Position numbers and translations under genes: made by a program. Under the pieces are notes generated by a model. The model ran no database searches and was not told the origin of the DNA. It saw only the letters and a program-made list of their open reading frames with translations. Source: JANNUT01 sp046331425 (lineage in GTDB: Bacteria > Acidobacteriota > Polarisedimenticolia > J045). Taken from it: a DNA stretch of 64,000 bases. Positions 12,040-21,335 of this stretch are shown piece by piece. Numbering within the stretch: position 1 is the first letter of the stretch; each line of letters begins with the position of its first letter. The stretch is taken from positions 1 to 64,000 of the forward strand of contig JAXLQU010000010.1 of assembly GCA_046331425.1 (NCBI GenBank). Reading direction: 5' to 3'.

Positions 12040-12963
12040 GTGCCGGCGAGGTTGTTGGATGGCAAGGCCTTGGCGAACCAAATGCTCGCATCGGTGACGG
12101 CCGAGGCTGCCGCGCTCTCGGCACGGACCGGAGTCGTCCCCGGTTTGGGTGTGATGCTGATCGGCGACGACCCCGCCTCGGCTACGTATGTCCGCAACAA
12201 AGAACGGTCCGCGACTGCCGCGGGACTTCACTCGGAGTTGCGCCGCCTCCCGGCCGATGTCGATCGAGCGACAGCCTTGACGTCGCTGGCCGAGATGGCG
12301 CGCGATCCGAAGCTGCACGGCATTTTGGTGCAACTGCCGCTGCCGTCGTCTCTGTCGCCGGCGGAGTTCCAGTCCGCTGTTCCGCCGGAAAAGGATGTGG
12401 ATGGATTGCATCCGCTCAACGCCGGCCTGCTGGTCTTGGGTCGTGATGGATCGTTCCTGCACACCGCGCGCGGTGATCGCGTTGCTCGATCACGCGGGCG
12501 TATCGCTCGACGGCGCCGAGGCGGTGGTGGTGGGGGCGGTCGGCGATCGTCGGCAAGCCTAGCGTTGCTCGGATGGCGCGCGGCGCGACGGTCACGGTTT
12601 GCCATTCACGAACGCGTGAGCTGCCGGCGGTGGTGCGACGTGCCGATATCGTGGTCGCGTGTTGCGGCGTGCCCGGGTTGATCCGCGCCGGGCATCTCAA
12701 AGCGGGGCGCCGCGGTGATCGACGTCGGGATCAACGAACGGACACCCAGCGCGCCAGGAACTCCTCGCCGGGCAGCCGACGCGACTTCAGCTGTTCGGCG
12801 AGCCTGGTCGCGTGCTCGTCGGAGACGTGCACTTCGGTGAGGCTCGGCGATGTGGCGGGGTTGGCCGACACCGGTCCCCGGCGGCGTTGGCCTGATGACG
12901 GTCGCGCTGCTTTTGGACAACACCTTGCGAGCCGCACAAAAAGCGGCGCGGACCACGGTGTGA
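12040..12963 (+). pseudogene. folD: folD, methylenetetrahydrofolate dehydrogenase/cyclohydrolase, multiply frameshifted
   Basis: FolD interconverts methylene- and formyl-tetrahydrofolate. The first 140 residues from GTG 12040 read cleanly, including the Y-V-R-N-K segment with the catalytic Lys and the K-D-V-D-G-L-H-P-L-N motif. From about 12455 the reading must jump frames repeatedly to recover C-T-P-R, V-V-G-R-S-A-I-V-G-K-P, C-H-S-R-T, V-I-D-V-G-I-N, V-G-D-V and P-V-P-G-G-V-G; these lie in different frames, with shifts near 12458, 12530, 12705, 12850 and 12885. The frame that ends in TGA at 12961-12963 holds the natural C-terminus. As written it cannot encode a working enzyme. Since folD is widely conserved and usually important, consensus error is at least as likely as decay. 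Confidence 0.82.
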
Positions 12964-13649
12964 CCACTCCTGAGGAGTGTGCCCCGACCTCCAGTGTGCT
13001 GATCGTGGGGTTGACGGGCGGAATCGCTACCGGCAAGAGCACCGTGTCCGGCATGTTGCGCGAGGCAGGCCTGCCGATCGTCGATGCCGATACGCTGGTG
13101 CACGCGCTGCTCGAACCTGGCGGCCTGGCGGTTGAACCGATCCTTGGAGAATTCGGCCGCGAGGTGCAACGACCCGATGGCGGGATCGATCGGCAGGCGC
13201 TCGGAACGCGAGTCTTTGCCGATGACGCGCAGCGCAAGAATCTCGAAGCGATCGTGCACCCGCTGGTCGTCAGCGAAAGCCAGCGTCGATTGCACGAACT
13301 CGCCGAAAGCGGCGCGCACGATGTGGTGGTGTACGACGCGGCGCTCTTGATCGAAACAGGTCGACACCGGGACTTCGATCGCTTGGTGGTGGTCGCCTGT
13401 TCGCCCGAACTGCAACTGGAGCGATTGATCAAGCGCGACGGCCTCAGTGTCGATCAAGCAGGAGCTCGAGTCCGCGCCCAGATGCCGCTGTCCCGCAAAC
13501 TGGCGCTCGCCGATTACGTCATCGACAACTCCGGACATTGGCAGGAAACACGCAGGCTCGTCTCGGATCTGATCGAGTCGCTCCAGGACGATGTCCAAAT
13601 GCTGCGCGCGGGACGACCGCTGTTGCGCCGGCGCGGAGCAGGGCAATGA
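12960..13649 (+). CDS. coaE: Dephospho-CoA kinase
   Basis: CoaE phosphorylates dephospho-CoA in the last step of coenzyme A synthesis, in the cytoplasm. Walker A (G-G-I-A-T-G-K-S) is at residues 20-27, followed by the D-A-D motif and a V-Y-D-A-A-L-L-I-E-T segment typical of the family. At 229 aa it is slightly longer than the usual ~200, with a short C-terminal tail. The start used is GTG 12960, which overlaps the folD stop (GTGA); GTG 12996, directly before the Rossmann strand, is an alternative. The reading frame is intact although both neighbours are frameshifted. Its stop overlaps the start of the next gene (ATGA), so it probably belongs to the folD-coaE-S9 operon. Confidence 0.93.
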   Translation: MTTPEECAPTSSVLIVGLTGGIATGKSTVSGMLREAGLPIVDADTLVHALLEPGGLAVEPILGEFGREVQRPDGGIDRQALGTRVFADDAQRKNLEAIVHPLVVSESQRRLHELAESGAHDVVVYDAALLIETGRHRDFDRLVVVACSPELQLERLIKRDGLSVDQAGARVRAQMPLSRKLALADYVIDNSGHWQETRRLVSDLIESLQDDVQMLRAGRPLLRRRGAGQ

Positions 13650-15857
13650 ATCGAGTCGGGTTGATTTGTGCACTCTGGGCGGCGAGTGCCTTGGCAGGGA
13701 CTTCCGTTGGATACGACCTCGATCGATTGACAAGCGAACCACGCCTGTTTGGCGTCGCGCCACGACTACCCGCCTGGGCACCGGCGGGCGCCACGCGCTT
13801 GGCGTTTCTGTGGAGCGATCGCGGCGTCGACGCGAGCGATCTATGGCTGTGGGAGCCAGGCGCCGAGAAGCCGCGCAAGTTGGTTGACCATGCGTCACTG
13901 GCCCTCGAAAGCGGCGGCAGCGATCCCGCGGTCGATGAGCGGCGCGAGACACTTCGTCTCTTCGATCGAGGAATAGGGTCGTTTCAATGGTCCCCCGACG
14001 GCACGCGCCTGTTGGTCGAATCTGGCGGAACCCTTCATCGTCGACCCGCTGAGCGGTGAATTGAGAGCGTTGTCGCGCACAGCGGCGCCGGCCATCGACT
14101 CCGTGCCTTTCGCCGACGGCCGCGCGGTCGTGTTCAAGCTCGTCAGGTGATCTGCGGTGGGCCGGTTCTGACAGCGGTGCGCAATTGCAGCTCACCTCCG
14201 ACGGGAGTGAAACGAGAGGCTCACGGCCGGTCCGACTACATTGCGCCGAGGAACTCGATTCGAGCATGCGTTTCGCATTTCACCCGACTCCAAACGTGTT
14301 GCCTTCGTGCAATACGACACCTCGCCGGTGGCGGTGTTGTGTGTTCCCGAGATGCTGGCCGACCGTGTCGCCTGCCGAGAGCAGCGTCGACCTCCGGCCG
14401 GCAGCGCGAACTCGCGCATTCGGATCGGATTCGCTGCGGCGGGAAAAGAACCGGTTTGGGCCAGCCTCCCCGCTGCATTGACCGACTTCTACGTCACTCA
14501 TCTGGTCTGGTTCGACGCCGATCGTCTGCTGGCTGGGGTGGAAGATCGAAGCACGCAATCGCTGACGATCTACTCCATCTCAGCGGCCGACGGCAGTGCG
14601 CAGGCTGTGGTGGTCGAGCGCGACGATGCGTGGGTGAATCTCGCGCGTACCTGGATCGTACCGGGCGACGCACGATCCTTCGTCTTCGGTAGCGAGCGGT
14701 CGGGGTGGGCGCACGCCTATCGCATCGATCTCGAGACCGGCGCATCGACGTCGCCGACGGCTGGTGATTGGGAGGTCGATGCTGTCGAGGCTGTCGTCAA
14801 GGGTCAGGGTGCTGCTTCACGGACGGCGCGAGTCTCCCTTCGACCGACACCTTTATCGTGTGCCGTTGGCAGGCGGAGATCTCGAGCAACTCACCACGAC
14901 ACCCGGCTGGCACGATGCAACGCTTTCACCCGATGGCAAGTGGGTTGCGTCGCTGTACAGCAAAACTCACGACACCTCCAGACCTATGGCTCGGCGCCCC
15001 TGGATCTCGCGCTGATTCCTGGAAACGGCTCGATCGTCTCCGAGGATTTCAGCGCGACCCGATTGGTGACGCCTCGGATCGTTTCGATTCCAGCCACGCG
15101 CGGAGGGGGAAAGATCACCGGTTTGCTGTGGGAACCGACCGGCCCGATTCCACGCGGTGGGCGACCGGCGATCGTCTACGTGCATGGCGCCGGCTACACG
15201 CAGGATGTGAAGCGCGGCTTCAACAAGACCGGCGGACTTCACTCGCTGATGGCGCACGCGGGATACGCCGTGCTGTCGATCGACTATCGCGGATCGGAAG
15301 GTTACGGCCGCGCGTGGCGTACAGCGGTGCACAACGCGCTCGGCGATCTCGACCTCGCCGATTCGATCGCCGCAGCCGACTGGCTGGCGCAGAACGTGGC
15401 AGGTGTGAAGCGCGATCGGATCGGAATCTGGGGCACCTCGTACGGCGGATTCCTGGCGTTGATGGCCGCGGGACGTGCGCCGGGATCGTTTGCCGCGCAT
15501 GGCGCCGGCGCGCCGGTGACGAACTGGGCCAACTACGACACGTCTTACACCGAAGAACGGCTGGGTCGACCGCAACAAAACGCGCTGGCGTATCAGCAGT
15601 CGAGCCCGCTGACCTACGCCGGAAAAGTCACCGGGCCAGTGCTTTTGTTTCATGGACTTCGTGACGACAACGTGCACGCGCAGGACTCGATGCAGTACGC
15701 CGACCGTTTGATCGAAGCGGGGATTCGCTTCGAGATGATGGTCTACCCTGCCGCAACGCATCGGCAATTCTCCGACGCAGCACGCCGACATTCCTTTGAT
15801 CTGCTGATTTCGTTCTTCGACCGGACCCTGCGCCGGTCCTCGGAGCCCTCGCGATGA
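13646..15857 (+). pseudogene. DPP-IV-like S9 family peptidase, multiply frameshifted
   Basis: A secreted prolyl-oligopeptidase-family peptidase with an N-terminal beta-propeller and a C-terminal alpha/beta-hydrolase domain. The start ATG 13646 overlaps the coaE stop and a signal peptide is visible (first 17-20 residues, ending around L-A-G-T). The catalytic domain after 15005 is intact: Ser in G-T-S-Y-G-G, Asp in L-R-D-D-N, His in A-T-H-R-Q. The propeller half is broken: the reading must change frame near 14030, two or three times between 14150 and 14260, near 14805, and twice between 14965 and 15003 to recover S-P-D-S-K, P-F-D-R-H-L-Y-R-V and S-P-D-G-K-W. Either a decayed gene or poor consensus. 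The stop overlaps the next gene (ATGA). Confidence 0.82.
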
Positions 15858-16687
15858 AGACACCGCTGCACCTGGGAGTTCTGTCCGTGTCGATGTTGTT
15901 GGTGTGCGTCGGATGCCCGGATCCAAAAACGGAGACACCGCAAGCGACGATCAGTCTTCCTTCGGTACTCGCGCCGATTCCCGAGTCGCCGATCACTGCC
16001 GACGAAGGTAAACCGGGCCGGCTACAAAAACTGCCCAACGTCGAACCAGCCACACGGGTCTTTGTGGTCGAGCCCGAAACAGCAGGCCCCGCTGCGGCGG
16101 TTTTGCTGGTACACAGCATCTGGGGCCTCGATTCGGAAACCCGCAGTGTGGCCCGCGATCTTGCAGCGTCGGGTTTCGTCGTGGCCGCGCCCGACCTGTT
16201 TGACGGACTGGAACCGAGCTCGCGGATTGTCACCAACGAGCTTCTCAAAGCGAACAACCCGGCGCGCACACAGGCCATCCTCGATTCCGCACTGGACCTG
16301 TTGGTCAAGTCCCCGCGCACGCAAGGGAAGAAGATCGTGATGGTAGGACTCGCGGTCGGCGGGCAGTGGGCAATGCCGTGGCTTGACACCGATCGAGGCC
16401 TAGCAGCGGTTGCTCTCGACAGCTCGGCACTGATGTCGACACCGCCATGCCGAGGATTCAAAGGACCGATGCTGTTGCTGTCGGGGGGCGAGAGCATGAG
16501 CTTTCAGCCGGCCGTGCTGGAGAAGATCGTCAGGACTTACGCAGACGCAGGAGTGACGGTGCGCACGCAACCGATCGAAGGAGCTGGAACCGATCTGTTC
16601 GATGCACAAGCGAAAGGATTTTCGGCTGCGGCACGAAGCGAGGCGTTGGCGAAACTCCTCGAGTTCTTGAGGACTTCTACACGTTAG
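15854..16687 (+). CDS. Dienelactone-hydrolase-like lipoprotein lacking the nucleophile
   Basis: 277 aa. The first 21 residues are a lipoprotein signal with Cys21 in a V-G-C lipobox, so the mature protein should be membrane-anchored. Residues 65-275 match the alpha/beta-hydrolase pattern of the dienelactone hydrolase family (L-L-V-H-S-I-W-G-L, then V-V-A-A-P-D-L-F). The nucleophile elbow, normally G-x-C/S-x-G-G, reads G-L-A-V-G-G with Ala167 in the nucleophile position, and the usual C-terminal His in a G-x-x-H-G-F type motif is also absent (G-T-D-L-F). It is probably not a classical hydrolase. The ATG overlaps the stop of the S9 gene, so it is co-transcribed; the end converges with a minus-strand gene, overlapping by four bases. 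Confidence 0.7.
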   Translation: MKTPLHLGVLSVSMLLVCVGCPDPKTETPQATISLPSVLAPIPESPITADEGKPGRLQKLPNVEPATRVFVVEPETAGPAAAVLLVHSIWGLDSETRSVARDLAASGFVVAAPDLFDGLEPSSRIVTNELLKANNPARTQAILDSALDLLVKSPRTQGKKIVMVGLAVGGQWAMPWLDTDRGLAAVALDSSALMSTPPCRGFKGPMLLLSGGESMSFQPAVLEKIVRTYADAGVTVRTQPIEGAGTDLFDAQAKGFSAAARSEALAKLLEFLRTSTR

Positions 16688-17118
16688 CTCGGCGCGAATG
16701 CCTGCGGCTCAGGACCGGGTTGGAGGTCTGACCCAGGGTCGCTCTCCAGTTCGGACAGTTCCGGGATGCGGCGCCGGATCGCATCGGTGAGTGGCCGGCC
16801 GCATTGCTCGGTGAGCGTGTCCATCGCGGCACGAATGAACCGACCGAGTTCCCCCTCGTCGAGACCAGCGGCGATCAGGCGCTGTTTCAATGCAAGAGAT
16901 CCTCGGAACGAAGCGGGTGCCGCGCGCTCATCGCACGACATCAGCGACCAGGACTGCGGCAACCACGACATCAGGGCGATTCCGACAGGGCCAGGGAGTC
17001 GAGGACAAAGAACGGACACGAAACGGGTCAGCGCGTTGCTGGTGCTGACTTCGTCCCATGCGAGCCGTCCAGACAACCGACGGATTACGCGTGTCGAACG
17101 TTTGTTCTCGACGTTCAT
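16684..17118 (-). CDS. Hypothetical protein, possible downstream half of an interrupted gene
   Basis: 144 aa; I do not recognise a firm family. The C-terminal 80 residues look helical and charged, with a Pro-rich tail. A segment near residues 20-55 (R-R-L-S-G-R-L-A-W-D-E then C-P-R-L-P) loosely resembles the helical repeat of DUF2267-type proteins. It lies in the same frame as the next minus-strand ORF upstream (17158-17568). Between them is a single TGA and 13 further sense codons with no second stop, so the two may be one gene cut by a nonsense change, or a stop-then-restart pair. ATG 17118 has a weak GAGAAG upstream. The end converges with the lipoprotein gene. Confidence 0.5.
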   Translation of the reverse strand: MNVENKRSTRVIRRLSGRLAWDEVSTSNALTRFVSVLCPRLPGPVGIALMSWLPQSWSLMSCDERAAPASFRGSLALKQRLIAAGLDEGELGRFIRAAMDTLTEQCGRPLTDAIRRRIPELSELESDPGSDLQPGPEPQAFAPS

Positions 17119-17157
17119 CGGCTGCTTCTCGCCCCATGCCCGACGCGAATCGGCGCG

Positions 17158-17568
17158 TCAGGGCCTCACGCCTGAGATTGGTGTTCTCGATGGATTGGCG
17201 GCGACGTGCGCATCGAGGTCGTAGCGCCCAGCCAGACGCGGCGCCCATTCCTTGACTCGCTGCCACGCATCGGCCCCAAAGCCGCGCCGGACGTGATCGT
17301 CGATCACCGCCAAGGCTGTGTACGACTCCTCGGGGGTGAGGCCAGTTGCTACCGCAGCACTCCACAGCCTGCGCGTCCCGGGGTCGTGAGGTGCCAGAGC
17401 CTGCCAGGCAGTCATCGGGTACTCAGCGAGGGACGTGAGGGTCTCTTCGGGGAAGTCGTTGGACAACACGCTCAACAGCGAGGCCAACGCTTCGTGAACC
17501 ACCGGAAGCGGACGCCCCACCAACCGGGTCAGCTCCTCCAGCAGGTTTTCTTGAATTGGCTCGCGCAT
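17158..17568 (-). CDS. Hypothetical helical protein, DUF2267-like (weak)
   Basis: 136 aa, predicted soluble and helical, without signal or membrane segment. The N-terminal half (L-V-G-R-P-L-P-V-V-H-E-A-L then F-P-E-E-T-L-T-S-L-A-E-Y-P) resembles the repeat found in DUF2267-type proteins, a weak resemblance by eye. It is followed in the same frame, after one TGA at 17160-17158, by the 144-aa frame above. The composition is protein-like while the opposite strand gives arginine- and serine-rich noise, which supports a real gene. The 200 bases between its start and the pyrE stop contain only a small AGCGC/GCGCT hairpin near 17675-17692. Confidence 0.55.
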   Translation of the reverse strand: MREPIQENLLEELTRLVGRPLPVVHEALASLLSVLSNDFPEETLTSLAEYPMTAWQALAPHDPGTRRLWSAAVATGLTPEESYTALAVIDDHVRRGFGADAWQRVKEWAPRLAGRYDLDAHVAANPSRTPISGVRP

Positions 17569-17770
17569 CGTCGTGTCCTGGCCCCTGTGGGCCTGATCCG
17601 CTCCCCGGAGCGGCGTTCGACACGGTTGTATGCAAGTCCTGTGCGCACCACCTAAGCGTTGACAACATTGAGCTTAGCGCCCAGGGGAGCGCTAGCGGAT
17701 GGACGACGCGTCTCGCTTCCGGACAGCCTCGCTGGCCCAACCCCGGACAGCAAGACGAGGTGACCGGCGG

Positions 17771-18328
17771 CTAATCGAGCAGATCGGCGGCGGTGAACAG
17801 GGACTCGACCGGCAGTCCACGGGCCTCGATCGCAGCGCGCCCGCCCTCCTCTCGGTCGACGACCGCGACGCATCCGATCGCAATCAGCCCCGCCTCGATA
17901 CAAGCGTCGTGGGCGATCAGGGCGCTCCCCCCCGAGGTAATCACGTCCTCGACCAAAACAACTGCAGTACCAGCGGGAGGCGCCCCTTCGATTCTCTGAC
18001 CCGTTCCGTGCTGTTTCGATTCCTTGCGGACGAGGAAGGCCGAAAGGGGCTGACCCAACTGAAACGAGACGATCGCAGCGGCGGTAGCGATCGGGTCGGC
18101 TCCCAACGTCAGTCCGCCGATAGCTTTCGCGTTCCAGCCCCTGCGCCGGATCGCATCGACAACCAGCGATCCGACCAAGTACGCCCCCTCGGGATGCAGC
18201 GTCGTCCTGCGGCAGTCGAGGTAGTAGTTCGAGGTGCGACCGCTGGCGAGCACGAAGTGGCCGGTGCGAATCGACTCGCTTTTGAGAATTTGTTGCAGAC
18301 GTGCGCGCTGCGCGTCGAGGTCGGACAT
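17771..18328 (-). CDS. pyrE: Orotate phosphoribosyltransferase
   Basis: PyrE joins orotate and PRPP to make orotidine 5'-monophosphate in pyrimidine synthesis. 185 aa, near the usual length for the shorter type. The PRPP-binding loop V-V-L-V-E-D-V-I-T-S-G-G-S lies near residues 120-132; the N-terminal F-V-L-A-S-G-R-x-S-x-Y-Y-x-D motif and the V-R-K-E-x-K-x-H-G-T-G catalytic loop are also present. ATG 18328. It diverges from the polysaccharide-export genes over about 125 bases. No pyrimidine attenuator was recognised. Confidence 0.95.
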   Translation of the reverse strand: MSDLDAQRARLQQILKSESIRTGHFVLASGRTSNYYLDCRRTTLHPEGAYLVGSLVVDAIRRRGWNAKAIGGLTLGADPIATAAAIVSFQLGQPLSAFLVRKESKQHGTGQRIEGAPPAGTAVVLVEDVITSGGSALIAHDACIEAGLIAIGCVAVVDREEGGRAAIEARGLPVESLFTAADLLD

Positions 18329-18454
18329 GTGGGTTGCTCCGCGTTGGTGTGGTTGGGTTAACTCCTGCCGTTGCGCTTGGGAATCCGGTGGACGTTCGGG
18401 TAGAGTCCTCCCGCTCGACGAAACGGCTTCCTACACAGGACGGAGAATCCTGAC

Positions 18455-19003
18455 ATGACCGCACGCGCCCGTCAGGCCCTAGCGCTGTTGATGCTGACGA
18501 TTTCAATCACCTCACCTCTGTCGCCCGCGCTGGCCAGCTCTGCGACCGCAGCGATCGACGGTCGCGTCTTCGATGCAGCGCTGACCCACCCACTTGCGGG
18601 GATCATCGTTTCCGCTACCTCGCAAGGAGCGAAGGAGCCGTTGGCAAGTGTGGTGACGGACACCAAGGGTCGATTTCGCTTCAAGGGCCTGCCGGGAGGC
18701 GACTACATGCTGCTGCTGATCGACCGTGGCGGTGTGCCGTTGGCCGCGGCCGCGATCAAGGCGCCTGCGGGAGCGGAACGATCGGTGCTGCTTGGACTGC
18801 CCGCTGCCCTCAGCAAGGGAAAGCAATCCACCGATACGGCGGCCTCGGCGGGAGGGAAGAAGGCGCTCGCCGCTTGGTTCTCTTCTCCAGTCGGAGCGAC
18901 GATCGTGTTGGTGGCGTCCGCCGTGGTGATCGCTGTTGCTGCCGATGAGCTGTTGACGAAGAACGACGAGGAACCGTTGGTCGCGAGCCCGTCGACTCCG
19001 TGA
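18455..19003 (+). CDS. Exported single-domain carboxypeptidase-regulatory-like protein with C-terminal membrane helix (1 of 3)
   Basis: 182 aa. Signal peptide (residues 1-27, ending L-A-S), then a carboxypeptidase-regulatory-like beta-sandwich (about 32-105) with the typical G-R-V-F-D-A and D-T-K-G-R-F-R-F-K-G-L-P-G-G-D-Y motifs. A linker and a hydrophobic helix (about 147-167) follow, then a short acidic tail. The predicted topology is a periplasmic domain anchored by a C-terminal helix. Two similar proteins follow at 26167 and 26953, at the other end of the polysaccharide module, so a role in envelope polysaccharide assembly is inferred from position only. ATG 18455 has GGAG about ten bases upstream. 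It is the first gene of the module. Confidence 0.78.
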   Translation: MTARARQALALLMLTISITSPLSPALASSATAAIDGRVFDAALTHPLAGIIVSATSQGAKEPLASVVTDTKGRFRFKGLPGGDYMLLLIDRGGVPLAAAAIKAPAGAERSVLLGLPAALSKGKQSTDTAASAGGKKALAAWFSSPVGATIVLVASAVVIAVAADELLTKNDEEPLVASPSTP

Positions 19004-19079
19004 AATGGGCTCGGCCTCACCACACCAACGAGACGAACGGCGCAGTGCGAACTTCCATGGCGAACGGTTCGGAGCGCTG

Positions 19080-20384
19080 ATGCGTAACGCCGTCTCCAAA
19101 ATGACCGCCGGCTTGTCGCTGCTTGCAAGCGTGGGCGTTGCTGCAGCACAAACACCGACCCGCGTAGAACCGTTTCCGATCCTTCGCGACGCGCGGCGCG
19201 TCGGTCCGTTCCTGCTCGACCCGGGATTCACCATCTACAACTTCGGTTTTGACGACAACATCTTCTTGGTTCCAAAAGAGGCGAGAGCGGTCGGCCTCGA
19301 CGAGGCAACCACCGATTTCGTCGTGCGAATGGGGCCCGACCTGCAAGGTCAGATTCGCTTCGGGCAGCGATTCGCGCTGACCTTCCGCGACACGCTGTCG
19401 GGTGAGCTGTTCGCCAAGACATCGGAACTCAATCACTGGGACAACTCTTTCGACGGAACGTTCGACGCCGCACTGGGACCGGTGTTGCTTACCACCTACG
19501 CCTCCTGGGCAACGGTGAAGGAACGCCCCAACTCAGACGTCGACGCTCGGCCGCGGCGTTCCGAGACTGTGGCGGGGCAAGGAGCTCGGTTCTTCCTCAG
19601 TCCGCAGGTCGACCTGTTCGGGAAGGTAACGCGGCGGCGATTGCGCTATTCCGATCAAAACGACGCGAGCATCAGTGTTCGGCTCGATCGTGATAGCGAC
19701 GAGTTCACCGGCGAGGTCGGCTGGCGAGCCAACCGTGGCATTCGATTTTTCGCGAGGCGGATCGAACGCGACGATGACTTCGTCTTGAATGGCAACCCGG
19801 ACTCGCAGGATCGCCGAACACTTCTCGGCGCCGAGCTGCGCCCCAACGCTTTTTTGTCCGGCTCACTGGCAGTCGGAAAAGCGCGGCTGGAACCCCAAGA
19901 CGCCAAAGAGAAGGCTCGGACTTTTGATGGGACCGTGTTCGATGCCAACTTGGTGTATCGACCGACGGGATCTGCGAGGGTCACGTTTGGCGCCAGAAGC
20001 GACGCATACTTTTCCACCTATCAAGACAACCTCTATTACGAGACGAAGAATCGAAGCGTTGCCGTCGATTGGTTTCTGGGCAGCCGCTGGGGCGTTCAAG
20101 CCGGATGGTCCAAGGAAGGACTGAGCTACCCGGAGACTTCCTGCCTGGTTGTGGCGATCGGCGAGGGCGGCGGCACCTGTGATGGGGCAACCAGCGCTGT
20201 CCTGACCTGGGAACGCGGGCTTCGCCGTGACGACATCACGACGGTTTACGGCGGCGTGTTGTTTCGGATGACGGGCGGATTCGAAATCGGACTGCGTCTC
20301 GGTAAACGCACTCGTGACTCGAACGACTTGCTCGCGATCGACGATCAGACTTTCGTCACGACAGCAGGTAGTTACACATTTTGA
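19080..20384 (+). CDS. Outer-membrane beta-barrel protein of the polysaccharide module
   Basis: 434 aa. Signal peptide to about residue 23 (ends V-A-A-A, then Q-T-P). The rest has alternating polar and hydrophobic strands, many aromatic residues at strand ends and a C-terminal Phe (T-A-G-S-Y-T-F), the usual outer-membrane barrel signature. It resembles the barrel proteins that sit beside Wza/Wzc-type genes in exopolysaccharide loci; the specific family is not certain. ATG 19080 is chosen because a signal peptide follows at once and GGAG precedes it by about seven bases; an in-frame start at 19005 would add 25 polar residues. It is followed 19 bases later by the wza-like gene. Confidence 0.75.
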   Translation: MRNAVSKMTAGLSLLASVGVAAAQTPTRVEPFPILRDARRVGPFLLDPGFTIYNFGFDDNIFLVPKEARAVGLDEATTDFVVRMGPDLQGQIRFGQRFALTFRDTLSGELFAKTSELNHWDNSFDGTFDAALGPVLLTTYASWATVKERPNSDVDARPRRSETVAGQGARFFLSPQVDLFGKVTRRRLRYSDQNDASISVRLDRDSDEFTGEVGWRANRGIRFFARRIERDDDFVLNGNPDSQDRRTLLGAELRPNAFLSGSLAVGKARLEPQDAKEKARTFDGTVFDANLVYRPTGSARVTFGARSDAYFSTYQDNLYYETKNRSVAVDWFLGSRWGVQAGWSKEGLSYPETSCLVVAIGEGGGTCDGATSAVLTWERGLRRDDITTVYGGVLFRMTGGFEIGLRLGKRTRDSNDLLAIDDQTFVTTAGSYTF

Positions 20385-20403
20385 AACTCTCGGAGATTGG
20401 ACC

Positions 20404-21306
20404 ATGAAGACGTCGACATTTTCTGCGTTGGGTGCTGTTTGTCTTCTGCTCGCCGGCGGATCACTGCCTAGTCTTTCTGCGACTGGAGCCGACAAGTCGA
20501 AGCCCACGTCCGCGCTGAGTTCTCCCGGGAGTTCGCTGCCCGACGATGCAGACTACGTGATCGGGGCGTTCGACAAGATTCGAATCGACGTGTTTGAGAT
20601 GAAAGAACTCGAAACCACGCGCGTCGTGTCCAGGGACGGCAAGATCTCCCTGCCGCTGTTGGGGGAGATCACGCTTGGCGGTTTGACCACGCAGCAGGCC
20701 GAGGAGAGTCTCGCGCAGATGCTGCGTGAGCGTCAGTTGGTCAAAGAACCGCAGGTCTCGGTGAACATCGAGGAGTACGTCTCGCGCCGTGTGCTGGTCA
20801 ATGGAGCGGTGAACCGCCCTGGACCCGTGGTGCTGCTCGGGAACAAGACCTTGGTGGAAGTCCTCGCCGAAGCGGGCGGGTTGAGCGATCGAGCAGGACG
20901 AAGGATCTTGATCGACCGCCAGTACGCCTCGGACGAAGGACGAGTGGAGATCGATGCCACGGAGCTGTATGAGGGTGACCAGCGTTCGAACGTACCGATG
21001 CAACCGGGTGACGTGATAACCGTCCCGTACGAACAAGACTTCGTGGTCTACGTAAACGGAGAGGTCCGAAATGCCGGGGCCCAAAAGTTCTCGCGAGACG
21101 AACCGGTGACCGTGTTACGGGCTGTCACATCCGCTGGAGGTGCTTCGGAACGCGCCAACGAAAGCAAGGTGAAAGTCCTGAGACGATATCCTGATGGCAC
21201 CCAGGAGGTCTTCAAGGTAAATCTCAAGCGGGTGAAGCGCGGGATAGAGGACGACCTCGTCCTCAAGGGAAATGACATTGTGGTGGTTCCGGCTTCGTTC
21301 TTCTAA
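20404..21306 (+). CDS. Polysaccharide export protein (Wza/GumB-like, Poly_export + SLBB)
   Basis: 300 aa. A signal peptide covers residues 1-26 (no lipobox Cys is obvious). The Poly_export domain starts at Y-V-I-G-A-F-D-K-I-R-I-D-V-F and includes the conserved V-S-R-D-G-K-I-S-L-P-L-L-G-E block. One or two SLBB domains follow (V-N-G-A-V-N-R-P-G-P and Y-V-N-G-E-V-R-N-A-G). Such proteins form the outer-membrane exit channel for capsule or exopolysaccharide and pair with a Wzc-type protein, which is the next gene 29 bases on. ATG 20404 has GGAG upstream. Another in-frame ATG at 20314 lies inside the preceding gene and is rejected. Confidence 0.92.
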   Translation: MKTSTFSALGAVCLLLAGGSLPSLSATGADKSKPTSALSSPGSSLPDDADYVIGAFDKIRIDVFEMKELETTRVVSRDGKISLPLLGEITLGGLTTQQAEESLAQMLRERQLVKEPQVSVNIEEYVSRRVLVNGAVNRPGPVVLLGNKTLVEVLAEAGGLSDRAGRRILIDRQYASDEGRVEIDATELYEGDQRSNVPMQPGDVITVPYEQDFVVYVNGEVRNAGAQKFSRDEPVTVLRAVTSAGGASERANESKVKVLRRYPDGTQEVFKVNLKRVKRGIEDDLVLKGNDIVVVPASFF

Positions 21307-21335
21307 GCCGCGCCCATGACGGAGAACGCCAAGCG

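Noticed and set aside
12606..14267. 553-aa minus-strand ORF across folD, coaE and the S9 gene
   Set aside because: It runs antisense across three conserved genes and has no domain; it is long only because of the high GC.
21007..21300. Frameshift in the wza-like gene
   Set aside because: Reading through the whole gene shows both SLBB-like segments in frame to the stop at 21306.
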